DNA of 64,000 bases, taken from the NCBI RefSeq assembly GCF_049801075.1, contig NZ_JBNAGG010000005.1, positions 1-64,000 on the forward strand. Reading direction: 5' to 3'. The notes beneath the pieces were generated by a model that was not told the origin of the DNA, did not search any database, and worked only from the letters and a program-made list of their open reading frames with translations. A program made the position numbers and the translations under genes. This document shows positions 53,941 to 63,465 of the stretch, in pieces; positions within the stretch are counted from its first letter, which is position 1, and each line of letters begins with the position of its first letter. The DNA is from Maritalea sp049801075. Lineage in GTDB: Bacteria; Pseudomonadota; Alphaproteobacteria; Rhizobiales; Devosiaceae.

Positions 53941-54276
53941 GTGCGACTAACCCTTAGACTCATTGGAACATTTTTCCTCGCAATCACCCTATTATTAGTG
54001 GTGATGGACGGTGCGCGCATGTTTGCCAGCTCTAGTTTTGTTTTTACCCCGCTGGGTGAAACTTGGTTTAAGCTTGACCAGTCGCTTGGCACGTTGACCT
54101 TAAATACCTTGCAAGCCATCATCCAACGCTATGTGCATCCTGCGGTATGGGATCCATTCTTCGTGACCATTTTAGGTGCGCCGGGCTGGCTTGTGTTTGG
54201 CATTTTGGGGTCGCTGTTCCTGTTCTTAGGCCGCACACGATCACACAAGCGTTTTATGAATGTTGAAGGGCTTTAG
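53941..54276 (+). CDS. small inner-membrane protein
   Basis: 111 residues from GTG 53941, with GAAGG upstream; a start at 53800 would add an implausible front. Two membrane helices (about 4-24 and 78-100) flank a periplasmic stretch (FKLDQSLGTLTLNTLQAIIQRY). It resembles short alphaproteobacterial membrane proteins without known function. It is 24 bp before msrA and probably co-transcribed. Confidence 0.72.
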   Translation: MRLTLRLIGTFFLAITLLLVVMDGARMFASSSFVFTPLGETWFKLDQSLGTLTLNTLQAIIQRYVHPAVWDPFFVTILGAPGWLVFGILGSLFLFLGRTRSHKRFMNVEGL

Positions 54277-54294
54277 GGCCGAAGGAGTCATCTG

Positions 54295-54930
54295 ATGTTT
54301 ATGACCAAACCCAGCCATATTGTGAGCAAAAGCGATGCCCTGCCAGGTCGCGATGCGGTTTTGCCCACATCCGAACATCATTTTGTAAATGGTAACCCGC
54401 TAAAAGGCCCCTATCCGGAGGGCAATGAGACGCTTTATATCGGCATGGGCTGTTTCTGGGGCGCTGAGCGACTGTTCTGGCAGTTGGATGGCGTATGGGT
54501 CACCGCTGTGGGTTATCAAGGTGGCCACACCCCTAACCCGACCTATCATGAAGTTTGCACCGGCAATACCGCACATACTGAGGCGGTTTTGATCAATTTT
54601 GATCCGAGCGTAATTTCATTGGATGAAATTTTGCGGAAGTTTTGGGAAGAGCACGACCCCACTCAGGGTATGCGCCAAGGCAATGACCGTGGCACCCAAT
54701 ATCGCTCGGCGATTTATGCGACCAGCTCAGAGCAGTTGGCGGTTGTTGAAACATCTCGCGATGGATTTCAAGCACAGCTGGACAAAGCCAATATGGGCAA
54801 AATCACAACTGAGATTGCCCTCGCTGGGGAGTTTTATTTCGCTGAAGATTATCACCAGCAATATTTGGCAAAGAATCCCGGCGGCTATTGTGGTCTCCGC
54901 GGCACTGGCGTGACTTGCGCAGGATCATAA
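54295..54930 (+). CDS. msrA: peptide-methionine (S)-S-oxide reductase
   Basis: 211 residues. The active-site motif GCFWGAERLFW (Cys about residue 53) and GGHTPNPTYHEVCTGNTAHTEAV are diagnostic of MsrA, which repairs oxidised methionine with thioredoxin. The N-terminal part (MFMTKPSHIVSKSDALPGRDAVLPTS) is the long form common in proteobacteria. GGAG precedes the start. Confidence 0.95.
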   Translation: MFMTKPSHIVSKSDALPGRDAVLPTSEHHFVNGNPLKGPYPEGNETLYIGMGCFWGAERLFWQLDGVWVTAVGYQGGHTPNPTYHEVCTGNTAHTEAVLINFDPSVISLDEILRKFWEEHDPTQGMRQGNDRGTQYRSAIYATSSEQLAVVETSRDGFQAQLDKANMGKITTEIALAGEFYFAEDYHQQYLAKNPGGYCGLRGTGVTCAGS

Positions 54931-54931
54931 T

Positions 54932-55282
54932 GTGATCAGCCGAGAAGACTTTGAAAAATTTTGCTTTGCCCTGCCGCACACAACCCATGTGGTGCAGTGG
55001 GGAAATGCCTCTGTGTTCAAGATTGGGGGCAAGATTTTCGCGATCTATAGCCGTTGGGACAATTTGGACAAAGACATTGTTAGCTTTAAAGCCAGTGATG
55101 ATAGTTTCCGCATTTTGCCCGAGCAGCCGGGTATTGCTCCGGCGAAATATTTGGCCCGGGCCAAATGGGTTCAGGTGAATGAAGAGGCTGGGTGGGATGA
55201 GGCGACATTCCACGCCTATATTCAAAACGCTTACAATCTCATTTTGGCCAAATTGCCAAAGAAAATACGAGAAAATTTATAA
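54932..55282 (+). CDS. MmcQ/YjbR-family protein
   Basis: 116 residues from GTG 54932, one base after the msrA stop. The pattern (REDFEKFCFALPHTTHVVQWGNASVFKIGGKIFAIY, AKWVQVN, YNLILAKLPKK) matches MmcQ/YjbR (DUF419), a small DNA-binding-like fold of unclear function. Co-translated with msrA by position. Confidence 0.88.
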   Translation: MISREDFEKFCFALPHTTHVVQWGNASVFKIGGKIFAIYSRWDNLDKDIVSFKASDDSFRILPEQPGIAPAKYLARAKWVQVNEEAGWDEATFHAYIQNAYNLILAKLPKKIRENL

Positions 55283-55357
55283 TTCAGGCATTTATGGGCT
55301 CGCAAATCTTTGCGGCAGACCTTATCTGGCTTGATAGGCAGGAATAAGGATCCCACC

Positions 55358-55930
55358 ATGCGTTTACTTTTATCTATCGGCTTGTTTGTTGGCCTCGCTT
55401 TTTTGGCGGGCTGCGCCACGTTAAGCAAATCACAGTGCCAAACGGGCGATTGGCAGCAAATCGGATTTGGCGATGGCGCTTCTGGAGCAGATTCCTCACG
55501 CTTTGCTGACCATCAAAAAGCCTGTTCAGAACACGGGATTACAGTGGATCGCGCGCAATATATGCAGGGCTATAATCGTGGTCTACGGCAATATTGCACC
55601 CCTGCGAAGGCAGCTGAAGTGGGCTTAGACGGCCGCAGTTATCGCAATGTGTGCCAAGGCGAAGAAGGCATTTCTTTCCAGCGCGTCTATATCGCCGCGA
55701 AGGAAGTGCATGAGGTGGATCAGGAAATCCAAAGCATTCAAAATGAGATTGAGCAAATTACGAAGAAAATTGCTGATCCTGCGACGAGCCAAAAAGAACG
55801 TGAGAAGCTCGCGCGTGATTTGAATTGGCTCAATCTTGATTTGAACCGTGAATATCGTGCCCGCAGCCAAGAGGAACGCGAACTACGCAATATTCAGGCT
55901 CAAGAAGAGGCGCGCCTGGCAAGGCTCTAG
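55358..55930 (+). CDS. DUF2799 lipoprotein
   Basis: 190 residues from ATG 55358 (AAGGA upstream). A lipoprotein signal with lipobox LAGC is followed by a Cys-containing domain (GDWQQIGFGDGASGADSSRFADHQKAC, YMQGYNRGLRQYC) typical of DUF2799, and then a charged coiled coil (about 115-185). A strong terminator stem follows 24 bp after the stop. Confidence 0.87.
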   Translation: MRLLLSIGLFVGLAFLAGCATLSKSQCQTGDWQQIGFGDGASGADSSRFADHQKACSEHGITVDRAQYMQGYNRGLRQYCTPAKAAEVGLDGRSYRNVCQGEEGISFQRVYIAAKEVHEVDQEIQSIQNEIEQITKKIADPATSQKEREKLARDLNWLNLDLNREYRARSQEERELRNIQAQEEARLARL

Positions 55931-55947
55931 CTGGCTTTATCGGACAT

Positions 55948-55981
55948 TAAAAAAGGGCGGCCAATGAGCCGCCCCTTTTTT
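55948..55981. terminator. bidirectional intrinsic terminator
   Basis: GGGCGGC (55955-55961), a 6-nt loop and GCCGCCC (55968-55974), with A residues before and T residues after. It lies between the convergent lipoprotein and peroxiredoxin genes and can serve both. Confidence 0.9.
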
Positions 55982-56000
55982 ACAAACTTTCTTGCGAACC

Positions 56001-56636
56001 TTATGCGCCAGGTTGTTTTACGATGCGCAAATAGGGCTTCACTTCATTCCAACCATCTGGGAACTTTTTCTTTGCGTCTTCATTTGAAAGCGCAGGCACG
56101 ATGATCACATCTTCACCGTCTTGCCAGTTCACAGGTGTGGCGACTTGATGTTCTGCTGTTAGTTGCAGTGAATCGATCACACGCAACACTTCGTTGAAGT
56201 TCCGGCCTGTTGAAGCAGGATATTCGATCTTCAACTTGATCTTCTTGTCCGGACCAATCACGAAAACAGAACGCACGGTCAATGTGTTGTCTGCCTTCGG
56301 GTGGATCATTGAATAGGCTTTGGCCACTTTGCCTTCAGGGTCTGCGATCAACGGAAAGTTTAAGGCTGTGCCTTGCGTTTCCTCAATATCGCCAACCCAT
56401 GCACGGTGGTCTTCAATTGGATCAACAGAAAGGCCAAGAACTTTTACGCCTCGCTTTTCAAACTCAGGCTTTAGCTTTGCTGTGAAGCCCAATTCCGTGG
56501 TGCAAACAGGAGTAAAGTTTTTAGGATGCGAAAACAGAACGGCCCATGATCCATCGATATAATCGTGGAAGTTGATGTGGCCTTCGGTTGTATCCGCTTC
56601 AAAATTCGGGGCTTCATCGCCAATAAGCAATCCCAT
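56001..56636 (-). CDS. 1-Cys peroxiredoxin (Prx6 type)
   Basis: 211 residues from ATG 56636 (AAAGGA upstream). The peroxidatic Cys is in HPKNFTPVCTTELG (about residue 46), and VKVLGLSVDPIEDHRAWVGDIEE plus a long C-terminal domain mark the Prx6 branch. It reduces peroxides in the cytoplasm. No resolving Cys is visible. Confidence 0.93.
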   Translation of the reverse strand: MGLLIGDEAPNFEADTTEGHINFHDYIDGSWAVLFSHPKNFTPVCTTELGFTAKLKPEFEKRGVKVLGLSVDPIEDHRAWVGDIEETQGTALNFPLIADPEGKVAKAYSMIHPKADNTLTVRSVFVIGPDKKIKLKIEYPASTGRNFNEVLRVIDSLQLTAEHQVATPVNWQDGEDVIIVPALSNEDAKKKFPDGWNEVKPYLRIVKQPGA

Positions 56637-56777
56637 GTCGTATTCCTTTCGGTTTGCCAAAATTCTTAAATTTAATATGGGCTTTTACCAGCCGGTTTGA
56701 AATAGGCAAAGGCCGAAAGTTTTTGCAATTTTTGACAAGGGATCGAAATTGGATTGCGCGGAACTGTCAATCTGCGG

Positions 56778-56978
56778 CTAAAACATTCCGGCGAACAAGG
56801 TGCCACCATTCTTGGTGTGAAACATGAACACAATGATGGGCAAGGTGGAAAAGGTGAGCGCCACGGGCCAGCGCGCCGAAAGGACGCGCGCAATGGTGTA
56901 AAGAACCAGCGCAACAGCGCTGAGCACAAGAATAGGCAAGCTATTCATTTCAACAAATTGAACCAGCCGCGCCAGCAT
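56778..56978 (-). CDS. small membrane protein
   Basis: 66 residues from ATG 56978, with GGGGTGA upstream; a start at 57056 would add an unlikely front. Two hydrophobic helices (about 12-31 and 38-56) make up most of the protein. I do not recognise a family. It stands between the peroxiredoxin and amino-acid permease genes on the same strand. Confidence 0.55.
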   Translation of the reverse strand: MLARLVQFVEMNSLPILVLSAVALVLYTIARVLSARWPVALTFSTLPIIVFMFHTKNGGTLFAGMF

Positions 56979-57145
56979 TATTTCACCCCAATGTGAATTA
57001 ATGTGGGTATGGTTAGGGTCTGCTTCTAAAGTTAAGCTCAAGCATATAGATGGCATTTTTCATTAATTTGAATAGTCGCAGAATGTCGGTGATGGTCTAT
57101 CAGCGCGAGTAAACTGCTTGGCGCACTGCGGCCCCATGGCGGTTG

Positions 57146-57973
57146 TTAATTGGAATGATCGCGATGGGATTGGTCAAATATGCGCTCGAACCAGCGCACG
57201 ACCAAGGTGAGCGAGATGGTCATCACCAGATAGAGGAATGCCACCACATTATAAGTTTCAAAGAATTTGAACGTGGAGGCGGAATAGACTTTGCCGAGTT
57301 GTGTAATGTCTTGCACCCCAAGGGCAGATACAAGGGCACTGTCTTTGATCATCGCCACCAGCTCATTGCCCAGTGGCGGCAGGATCAGCCGCAAAGCCTG
57401 CGGGGCGATGATAAAGCGGAAAATATGTTTGCGGCTGAGGCCCAATGCGCGCGCGGCTTCAATCTGCCCGCGGTCCACCGCTTCAATGCCGGCGCGGAAA
57501 ATCTCAGCCAAAAAGGCAGAATAGGATATGGTGAGGGCAATAATGGCGCGCCATGTAAAATCAAACATGCGCACGGTCATTTCGCCCATCAGTTCCCGTT
57601 CTTGCAACGGCCCGGTGACCGTGTTGAAAAAATCTACGAACCAAGGCGCGCCGACAAAAGCGATATAGAACAACAACACCAGCATGGGGATGCCGCGCAC
57701 AATTTCGATGTAGAAGGTCGCACATTCGCGCACCAATCGGATTGGCGACAGGCGCAAAATCGCCATCAACAGACCCAGCGCCACCGCCAAAGTGAACGCA
57801 ATCACCGTGACATATATAGTGGTGGTGACCCCACGCATCAGTGCCCAGAAAATGGTTTGATAGCCCTGATCAGCAACAATGTTCCACATGACCAGCACAG
57901 CCAGCAAAATGGCGGCCAACAGCCAATAAGGTATTTGGAAGCCGCGTTGTGCGCGACGGTGCGGGGCGTGCAT
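57146..57973 (-). CDS. amino-acid ABC transporter permease
   Basis: 275 residues. Five to six membrane helices and the HisM/GlnP-type loop (QIEAARALGLSRKHIFRFIIAPQALRLILPPLGNE) are clear. It follows the binding-protein gene behind a strong stem-loop, an arrangement that lowers permease output relative to binding protein. The ATPase gene is not in the window. Confidence 0.93.
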   Translation of the reverse strand: MHAPHRRAQRGFQIPYWLLAAILLAVLVMWNIVADQGYQTIFWALMRGVTTTIYVTVIAFTLAVALGLLMAILRLSPIRLVRECATFYIEIVRGIPMLVLLFYIAFVGAPWFVDFFNTVTGPLQERELMGEMTVRMFDFTWRAIIALTISYSAFLAEIFRAGIEAVDRGQIEAARALGLSRKHIFRFIIAPQALRLILPPLGNELVAMIKDSALVSALGVQDITQLGKVYSASTFKFFETYNVVAFLYLVMTISLTLVVRWFERIFDQSHRDHSN

Positions 57974-57995
57974 ATATCAGGTCCGGGACAGGAAA

Positions 57996-58016
57996 CGGGC
58001 GGGAAAGACCCGCCCG
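57996..58016 (-). terminator. stem-loop between binding-protein and permease genes
   Basis: CGGGCGGG (57996-58003), a 5-nt loop and CCCGCCCG (58009-58016) form a perfect 8-bp stem; on the minus strand TTT follows. It is likely a partial terminator or mRNA-stabilising stem. Confidence 0.75.
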
Positions 58017-58023
58017 AATTGGT

Positions 58024-58821
58024 TTATTGATTTGCTTTATATTCGTAGAACCACTTCTGGTTCAACTTTTCTAACGTGCCATCTGCTTCCATGGATTGCA
58101 GCGCGGCGTTGACAGGTTCAACAAGATCGGAGCCTGGGGTGAAGATAAAGCCAAATTGCTCAGTGCCGAGCGCATCGCCCACCACTTTGAACGCCCCCGG
58201 ATTGGCGCCGATATAGCCTTGGGCAGATGTGTTATCCATCAACACCGAATCCACGTCACCGCTTTTCAGCGCTTGAACGCTTGCACCAAAAGTTTCAAAC
58301 AATTTCACGCGTGGGTTGGCTTCGTCACCGTCCAACACATCATAGATTGCCACGTAAAAGTTGGTGGTTCCGGCTTGAGCGCCAAACAATAAGTTTTCGT
58401 TCGAAGCAAACTCTGCTGAGTTGGCAAATCTGTCTTCATCAGCGCGCACCAACATGAATTGCTCGGATGTCATGTAAGGTTGAGAAAAATCAACTTGGGT
58501 CGCGCGTTCTTCGGTGATGGTGATGCCATCCATGCCGACATCAAATTGGCCGTCGCGCACGGCTTGGATCATGGTGTCCCAGCTTGAAAGCTGCCAATCC
58601 ACTTTCGCATTCAACCGTTTTGCAATTTCATTAAACGCATCATATTCCCAGCCAATGCCTTGGCCCGTTTTGGGATCTACAAAGTTTAGCGGCGTATATG
58701 CATTTTCCGTCACCGCCACGATGGTCCGGCCCTGCAAATCTGGCAAATCTTCAGCCATTGCTGGCGCGATAGCTGCAACGCTGGCCACAACAAGGCCCAA
58801 AAGGGTAGATTTGATCGACAT
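58024..58821 (-). CDS. amino-acid ABC transporter substrate-binding protein
   Basis: 265 residues from ATG 58821, chosen for GGGAGG upstream. A signal peptide (MSIKSTLLGLVVASVAAIAPAMA) precedes a family 3 binding-protein fold (TGQGIGWEYDAFNEIAKRLNAKVDWQLSSWDTMIQAVRDGQFDVGMDGITIT...RATQVDFSQPYMTSEQFMLV is spread over residues 50-135). It should bind a polar amino acid in the periplasm for the permease behind it. Confidence 0.92.
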   Translation of the reverse strand: MSIKSTLLGLVVASVAAIAPAMAEDLPDLQGRTIVAVTENAYTPLNFVDPKTGQGIGWEYDAFNEIAKRLNAKVDWQLSSWDTMIQAVRDGQFDVGMDGITITEERATQVDFSQPYMTSEQFMLVRADEDRFANSAEFASNENLLFGAQAGTTNFYVAIYDVLDGDEANPRVKLFETFGASVQALKSGDVDSVLMDNTSAQGYIGANPGAFKVVGDALGTEQFGFIFTPGSDLVEPVNAALQSMEADGTLEKLNQKWFYEYKANQ

Positions 58822-59110
58822 TTTAAAGCGCCTCCCGCATTCTATGTCTAATTTATAATTATAGTAGAACAGCTTATGCGGGTTCTGGTGAGTTGAAAAG
58901 AGGGGTCTTGAGTTAATGCCCCAAACTGTGTTGGGATAGCAGCTGACACGATATTGTCTTTTTCCGACAATAGGATGCACGTGAAAAAGCTATGTTGAGG
59001 CCAAAAATGAATTGACATTCTTGGGCCTGAGCCGCAAAGGGTTTTTTCGCCAAAAATTAGGCGAAGACCAAACACCTTCCATCCTTTCATTCAATTTGGA
59101 GTTATTTGAA

Positions 59111-60997
59111 TTGGAAAAAAATCTGGGTGCCGAGATTTACGGCATAGATCGCTGGGGACATGAGATTTTAAGCGTTTTGCCAAATGGCGATGCTGGTCTC
59201 ATTGATGTTTTGAACCGAGATGCCACACCGGTGAGTATCCCCTCGATTATCCAGGATTTGAGTGAACGGGGCATCACAGCGCCGGTTTTGCTGCGGGTAA
59301 ACTCATTTTTGCAATCCAGCCTAATTGAATTGAATGAAGGGTTCCGCGCCGCTATCAATGATTATGAATATGAAGGCAATTATCGAGGTGTGTTCCCAGT
59401 TAAGGTAAACCAACAGGCCGAAGTTGTGCGCCGCATTGTGGAAACTGGACGGCAATATAATTATGGCCTGGAAGTTGGTTCCAAGCCCGAATTGCTGATC
59501 GCGTTGGCACAGAACCTGTCCAAAGAAGCTTTGCTGATTTGTAATGGCGTGAAGGATGAAGAGTTCATCCGCTTAGCCATTATGTCTCGCAAAATGGGCT
59601 TTAACACCATCATTGTATTGGAAAGCCCGAAAGAACTGGACCTTGTGTTCAATGTGGCGCGAGATCTTGGCGAAAAGCCTGCATTGGGCGTGCGCATTAA
59701 ATTGACGCACCAGATCAAGGGCTATTGGGCCACCTCCTCCGGCGACCGTTCGAGCTTCGGCATCACCGTTGATAATGTGATTGACGTGGTGGACCGTTTG
59801 AAAGCCGAGGGCATGGAAGATTGCTTGGTGCTGCAACACTCGCACCTTGGTTCGCAAATTCCAGACATTATTGATGTGCGCCGCATCGTGAACGAAGCCT
59901 GCCGCTTCTATACCGAGTTAAAATCTCTCGGCTTGCCGCTGCGATATCTCGATTTGGGCGGCGGCCTGGGCATCGATTATACGGGCGAAAAGCAAGCCAA
60001 TGAAAACTCGATCAATTATGGCCTTAAAGAATATTGCGAGGCGATTGTTGAAACGGTGAAATATGCCATGGATGACGCGAAGATCGAGCATCCGAGCATT
60101 GTGACCGAAAGCGGCCGCGGCGTGGTAGCGCTGTCCTCCATGCTGTTATTCGATATTTTGGACGTAACCCTTTATGACAGTAAAACGGCTCCAGAGATCA
60201 GCGATGATGACCATCATCTGATTAAAGATCTGATGGGGGTGACCGAATATCTGTCAGCCGAACGGCTGCAAGAAGCGGTAAACGATGCGATCTATTATCG
60301 CGACGAAATTCGCGCCTATTTCCGCCGCGGCACATTGGACATTCGCGCCATGGCGCGGGCGGAAAGCGTATTCCGTTATCTCGTGTCAAAGTTCAAGCAA
60401 TTGGCCATCGACATTGATATCCCGCCACAGCTGGAAGAGCAGTTGGACGGGTTCGCGGATATTTATCATGGCAACTTCTCGCTGTTCCAAAGCTTGCCGG
60501 ATGTGTGGGCAATTGATCAATTGCACCCCATCATGCCCGTTCAGCGATTAAATGAAGTGCCGGAGCGTCGCGCTGTTCTGTCAGACATCACGTGCGATTC
60601 TGACGGCAAGGTGGATCGCTTTGTGTTGGCTGATGGTGTGTCGAAAACCCTGCCCGTGCACGAAATCACCGATGAAGAGAATTACTATATCGGCGTGTTT
60701 TTCGTGGGCGCGTATCAGGAAACATTGGGCGATTTGCACAATTTGTTTGGTGACACCAATGTGGTGACGATTTCGCTGAAAGATAATGGCGATTTTGATT
60801 TGCTGCACGAAGTTGAAGGGGACACCATTGCCGAAGTGCTCAACTATGTAGAATATGACGCAACAGCGTGTCTTGCTGCGTTCCGCCAACGGGCGGACGA
60901 AGCGGTGAGCGAAAAAGAACTGACCATTTCTGAACGTCGCGAACTGATCGCGGCCTATAAAGACAGCCTTTCAGGCTACACATATTTCGAATCCTAA
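59111..60997 (+). CDS. speA: biosynthetic arginine decarboxylase
   Basis: 628 residues from TTG 59111, chosen because GGAG lies 9 nt upstream and the protein then begins about eight residues before the conserved YGIDRWG; a TTG at 59012 would add 33 residues. PLP-lysine motif FPVKVNQ, HSHLGSQI, DLGGGLGIDY and a C-terminal domain (ADGVSKTLPVHEITDEENYYIGVFFVGAYQE over about 535-570) match SpeA. It makes agmatine from arginine, first step of the polyamine operon here. Confidence 0.93.
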   Translation: MEKNLGAEIYGIDRWGHEILSVLPNGDAGLIDVLNRDATPVSIPSIIQDLSERGITAPVLLRVNSFLQSSLIELNEGFRAAINDYEYEGNYRGVFPVKVNQQAEVVRRIVETGRQYNYGLEVGSKPELLIALAQNLSKEALLICNGVKDEEFIRLAIMSRKMGFNTIIVLESPKELDLVFNVARDLGEKPALGVRIKLTHQIKGYWATSSGDRSSFGITVDNVIDVVDRLKAEGMEDCLVLQHSHLGSQIPDIIDVRRIVNEACRFYTELKSLGLPLRYLDLGGGLGIDYTGEKQANENSINYGLKEYCEAIVETVKYAMDDAKIEHPSIVTESGRGVVALSSMLLFDILDVTLYDSKTAPEISDDDHHLIKDLMGVTEYLSAERLQEAVNDAIYYRDEIRAYFRRGTLDIRAMARAESVFRYLVSKFKQLAIDIDIPPQLEEQLDGFADIYHGNFSLFQSLPDVWAIDQLHPIMPVQRLNEVPERRAVLSDITCDSDGKVDRFVLADGVSKTLPVHEITDEENYYIGVFFVGAYQETLGDLHNLFGDTNVVTISLKDNGDFDLLHEVEGDTIAEVLNYVEYDATACLAAFRQRADEAVSEKELTISERRELIAAYKDSLSGYTYFES

Positions 60998-61029
60998 GAT
61001 TGGCGTTTGAACAAAGAAGGACAAAATTG

Positions 61030-62241
61030 ATGGGTAAAGTACTTGTCATCGGCGCCGGTGGCGTTGGCTCAGTTGCCGTGCACAAAATGGCGATGAACAG
61101 CGATATTTTTTCTGAAATCACTTTGGCCAGCCGCCGCAAATTCAAATGCGACGATATTGCCAAATCCATAAAAGAGCGTACGGGCGTTGATATTAAAACC
61201 GCTGAAGTGGACGCTATGGATGTGGACGCAACTGCGGCGTTGATCAAAGAAACTGGCGTAGAGTTGGTGGTGAATTTGGCCCTGCCTTATCAGGATCTGG
61301 CGATTATGGATGCGTGCTTGAAAGCAGGCGTCAATTATCTCGACACGGCCAATTATGAGCCAGAAGACGAAGCCAAGTTCGAATATAAATGGCAGTGGGC
61401 TTACCAAGAAAAATTCAAGCAGGCTGGTTTGACCGCCATTTTGGGTTCAGGCTTTGACCCCGGCGTGACTTCTGTTTACGCCACTTGGTTGAAAAAGCAT
61501 AAGCTCAACACAATCGAATATATTGATATTCTTGATTGCAATGGCGGCGACAATGGCAAGCCTTTCGCCACCAACTTCAACCCTGAGATCAATATCCGAG
61601 AAGTGACTGCACCTGCGCGGCATTGGGAAAATGGAGATTGGGTGGAAAGCCCTGCCATGACCACCAAATATACGTTTGATTTCCCCGGCGTGGGCGAAAA
61701 GAACATGTATTTGATGTATCATGAAGAGTTGGAAAGCCTTAAGACGCACTTCCCTGAGATCAAGCGCGCCCGCTTCTGGATGACCTTTGGCGATGCCTAT
61801 ATCAACCATGTGACGGTGTTGCAAAATGTGGGGATGACCAGCATTGAGCCCGTGATGCACGAAGGCAAAGAAATCATTCCTTTGCAGTTTTTGAAAACCG
61901 TGCTGCCCGATCCAAGCGATCTTGGCGAATTGACCAAGGGCAAAACCTGCATCGGCGACATTGCTACGGGTGACGCAAAAGATGGGTCAGGTCAAAAGAC
62001 CTTCTACATCTACAATATTTGCGATCATGAGGAATGTTACGCTGAAGTTGGCTCACAGGCCGTGGCCTACACGACAGGCGTGCCCGCCATGATCGGCGCG
62101 GCGCAAGTGTTGAAAGGCAATTGGGTTGAGCCAGGTGTTTGGAACATGGAACAGCTCAATCCAGATGATTTTATGGACATGCTGAACGCCCATGGCCTAC
62201 CTTGGGAAGTGCATGAATTGGACGCGCCTGCCAAGTTCTAA
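61030..62241 (+). CDS. carboxynorspermidine/carboxyspermidine dehydrogenase
   Basis: 403 residues from ATG 61030 (AGAAGGA upstream). The Rossmann motif GKVLVIGAGGVGSVAVHKMA and the saccharopine-dehydrogenase-like core (LPYQDLAIMDACLKAGVNYLDTANYE, GSGFDPGVTSVYA) match CANSDH, which joins a diamine with aspartate semialdehyde. With the decarboxylase downstream it makes spermidine from putrescine. Confidence 0.93.
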   Translation: MGKVLVIGAGGVGSVAVHKMAMNSDIFSEITLASRRKFKCDDIAKSIKERTGVDIKTAEVDAMDVDATAALIKETGVELVVNLALPYQDLAIMDACLKAGVNYLDTANYEPEDEAKFEYKWQWAYQEKFKQAGLTAILGSGFDPGVTSVYATWLKKHKLNTIEYIDILDCNGGDNGKPFATNFNPEINIREVTAPARHWENGDWVESPAMTTKYTFDFPGVGEKNMYLMYHEELESLKTHFPEIKRARFWMTFGDAYINHVTVLQNVGMTSIEPVMHEGKEIIPLQFLKTVLPDPSDLGELTKGKTCIGDIATGDAKDGSGQKTFYIYNICDHEECYAEVGSQAVAYTTGVPAMIGAAQVLKGNWVEPGVWNMEQLNPDDFMDMLNAHGLPWEVHELDAPAKF

Positions 62242-62248
62242 TTTTTCA

Positions 62249-62270
62249 GGGGCGGGCAACCGCCCCTTTT
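62249..62270 (+). terminator. intrinsic stem-loop inside polyamine operon
   Basis: GGGGCGG (62249-62255), loop GCAA, CCGCCCC (62260-62266) and TTTT follow directly after the dehydrogenase gene and 20 bp before the next start. It may stop part of transcription or stabilise the upstream mRNA. Confidence 0.8.
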
Positions 62271-62289
62271 GCTTTGGAGTTTTCGCCTT

Positions 62290-63459
62290 ATGGCCGAGAT
62301 GATGCAAACCCAAGCTGGGGATGCGGGAGCTTTCACCTCTTTTGATTTGAGCCGCGTGCCTACCCCTTGCTTTGTGGTGGATGCGCACGCGATTGAACGC
62401 AATCTCAAAATTCTTGCTGATGTAAAAGCCCGCTCTGGCGCGCATGTACTCTCAGCGCTCAAAGCCTTCTCTATGTTCGAGGTGGCGCCCCTAGTGTCGC
62501 GCTATTTGGATGGCGTGTGTGCATCCGGGCTTTATGAAGCCAAGTTGGGGCGTGAGGAATATGAAGGGGAAGTGGCCACGTTCTGTGCAGGCTATAAAGA
62601 CAGTGAGATTGATCAGATCATCGCCCTTTCTGACCATATGATTTTTAACAGCCCCAGCCAGAAGGTCCGCTTTTTGGCCAAATGCCAAGCCGCGGATGTG
62701 AGCGTTGGATTGCGCATCAATCCTTTGCACTCCGAAGGTGAAATTCCGAAATATGACCCTTGCGCGCCCTGCTCCCGTTTGGGCACGCCGATCAATCAGT
62801 TGGATGATGAGGTTTTGGATGGCATGGACGGGCTGCACATGCACACATTGTGCGAGCAAGGCTTTGAGCCTTTGGCACGCACATGGGCGGCAATCGAACC
62901 CAAACTCGCCCCCTATTTGCCCAATTTGAAATGGCTCAATTTTGGCGGCGGGCACCATATCACCCGCGCTGATTATGACCGCGAAGGTCTGATCGACTTT
63001 ATCAAAACCATTCGCGAGAAATATCAGGTGGATGTGTATTTGGAACCCGGTGAAGCCGTTGCACTGGATGCTGGCATTTTGGTGGGTGAAATTTTGGATT
63101 TGCCTCATAATGTGATGGATTTGGCGATCACTGACATTTCTGCCACATGCCATATGCCAGATGTGATTGAAGCGCCCTATCGCCCTGCCCTGATGGGCGA
63201 AGCGACCCACGGCCACACCTATCGGCTTGGCGGCCCGTCATGCCTCGCGGGTGACGTAATCGGCGATTATACTTGGGATACGCCGTTGCAAGTGGGCGAC
63301 AGGTTCGCCTTTCTGGATCAGGCGCATTATTCCATGGTCAAAACCAACACTTTTAATGGCGTGCCCTTGCCCGCCATCGCCCTGTGGAACAGCGAGACCG
63401 ACGCGCTGACAATGGTGCGCGAATTTTCCTATGATGATTTTAAAAACCGATTGAGCTGA
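62290..63459 (+). CDS. nspC: carboxynorspermidine/carboxyspermidine decarboxylase
   Basis: 389 residues from ATG 62290; GGAG lies 11 nt upstream, and an earlier TTG falls in the terminator T-run. PLP-lysine motif ALKAFSMFEVAP (about 53-64), LRINPLHSE, HTLCEQGFEPL, GGGHHITR and EPGEAVALDAG match the alanine-racemase-fold NspC family. It removes the carboxyl group to give spermidine. Confidence 0.94.
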   Translation: MAEMMQTQAGDAGAFTSFDLSRVPTPCFVVDAHAIERNLKILADVKARSGAHVLSALKAFSMFEVAPLVSRYLDGVCASGLYEAKLGREEYEGEVATFCAGYKDSEIDQIIALSDHMIFNSPSQKVRFLAKCQAADVSVGLRINPLHSEGEIPKYDPCAPCSRLGTPINQLDDEVLDGMDGLHMHTLCEQGFEPLARTWAAIEPKLAPYLPNLKWLNFGGGHHITRADYDREGLIDFIKTIREKYQVDVYLEPGEAVALDAGILVGEILDLPHNVMDLAITDISATCHMPDVIEAPYRPALMGEATHGHTYRLGGPSCLAGDVIGDYTWDTPLQVGDRFAFLDQAHYSMVKTNTFNGVPLPAIALWNSETDALTMVREFSYDDFKNRLS

Positions 63460-63465
63460 GGCGTT

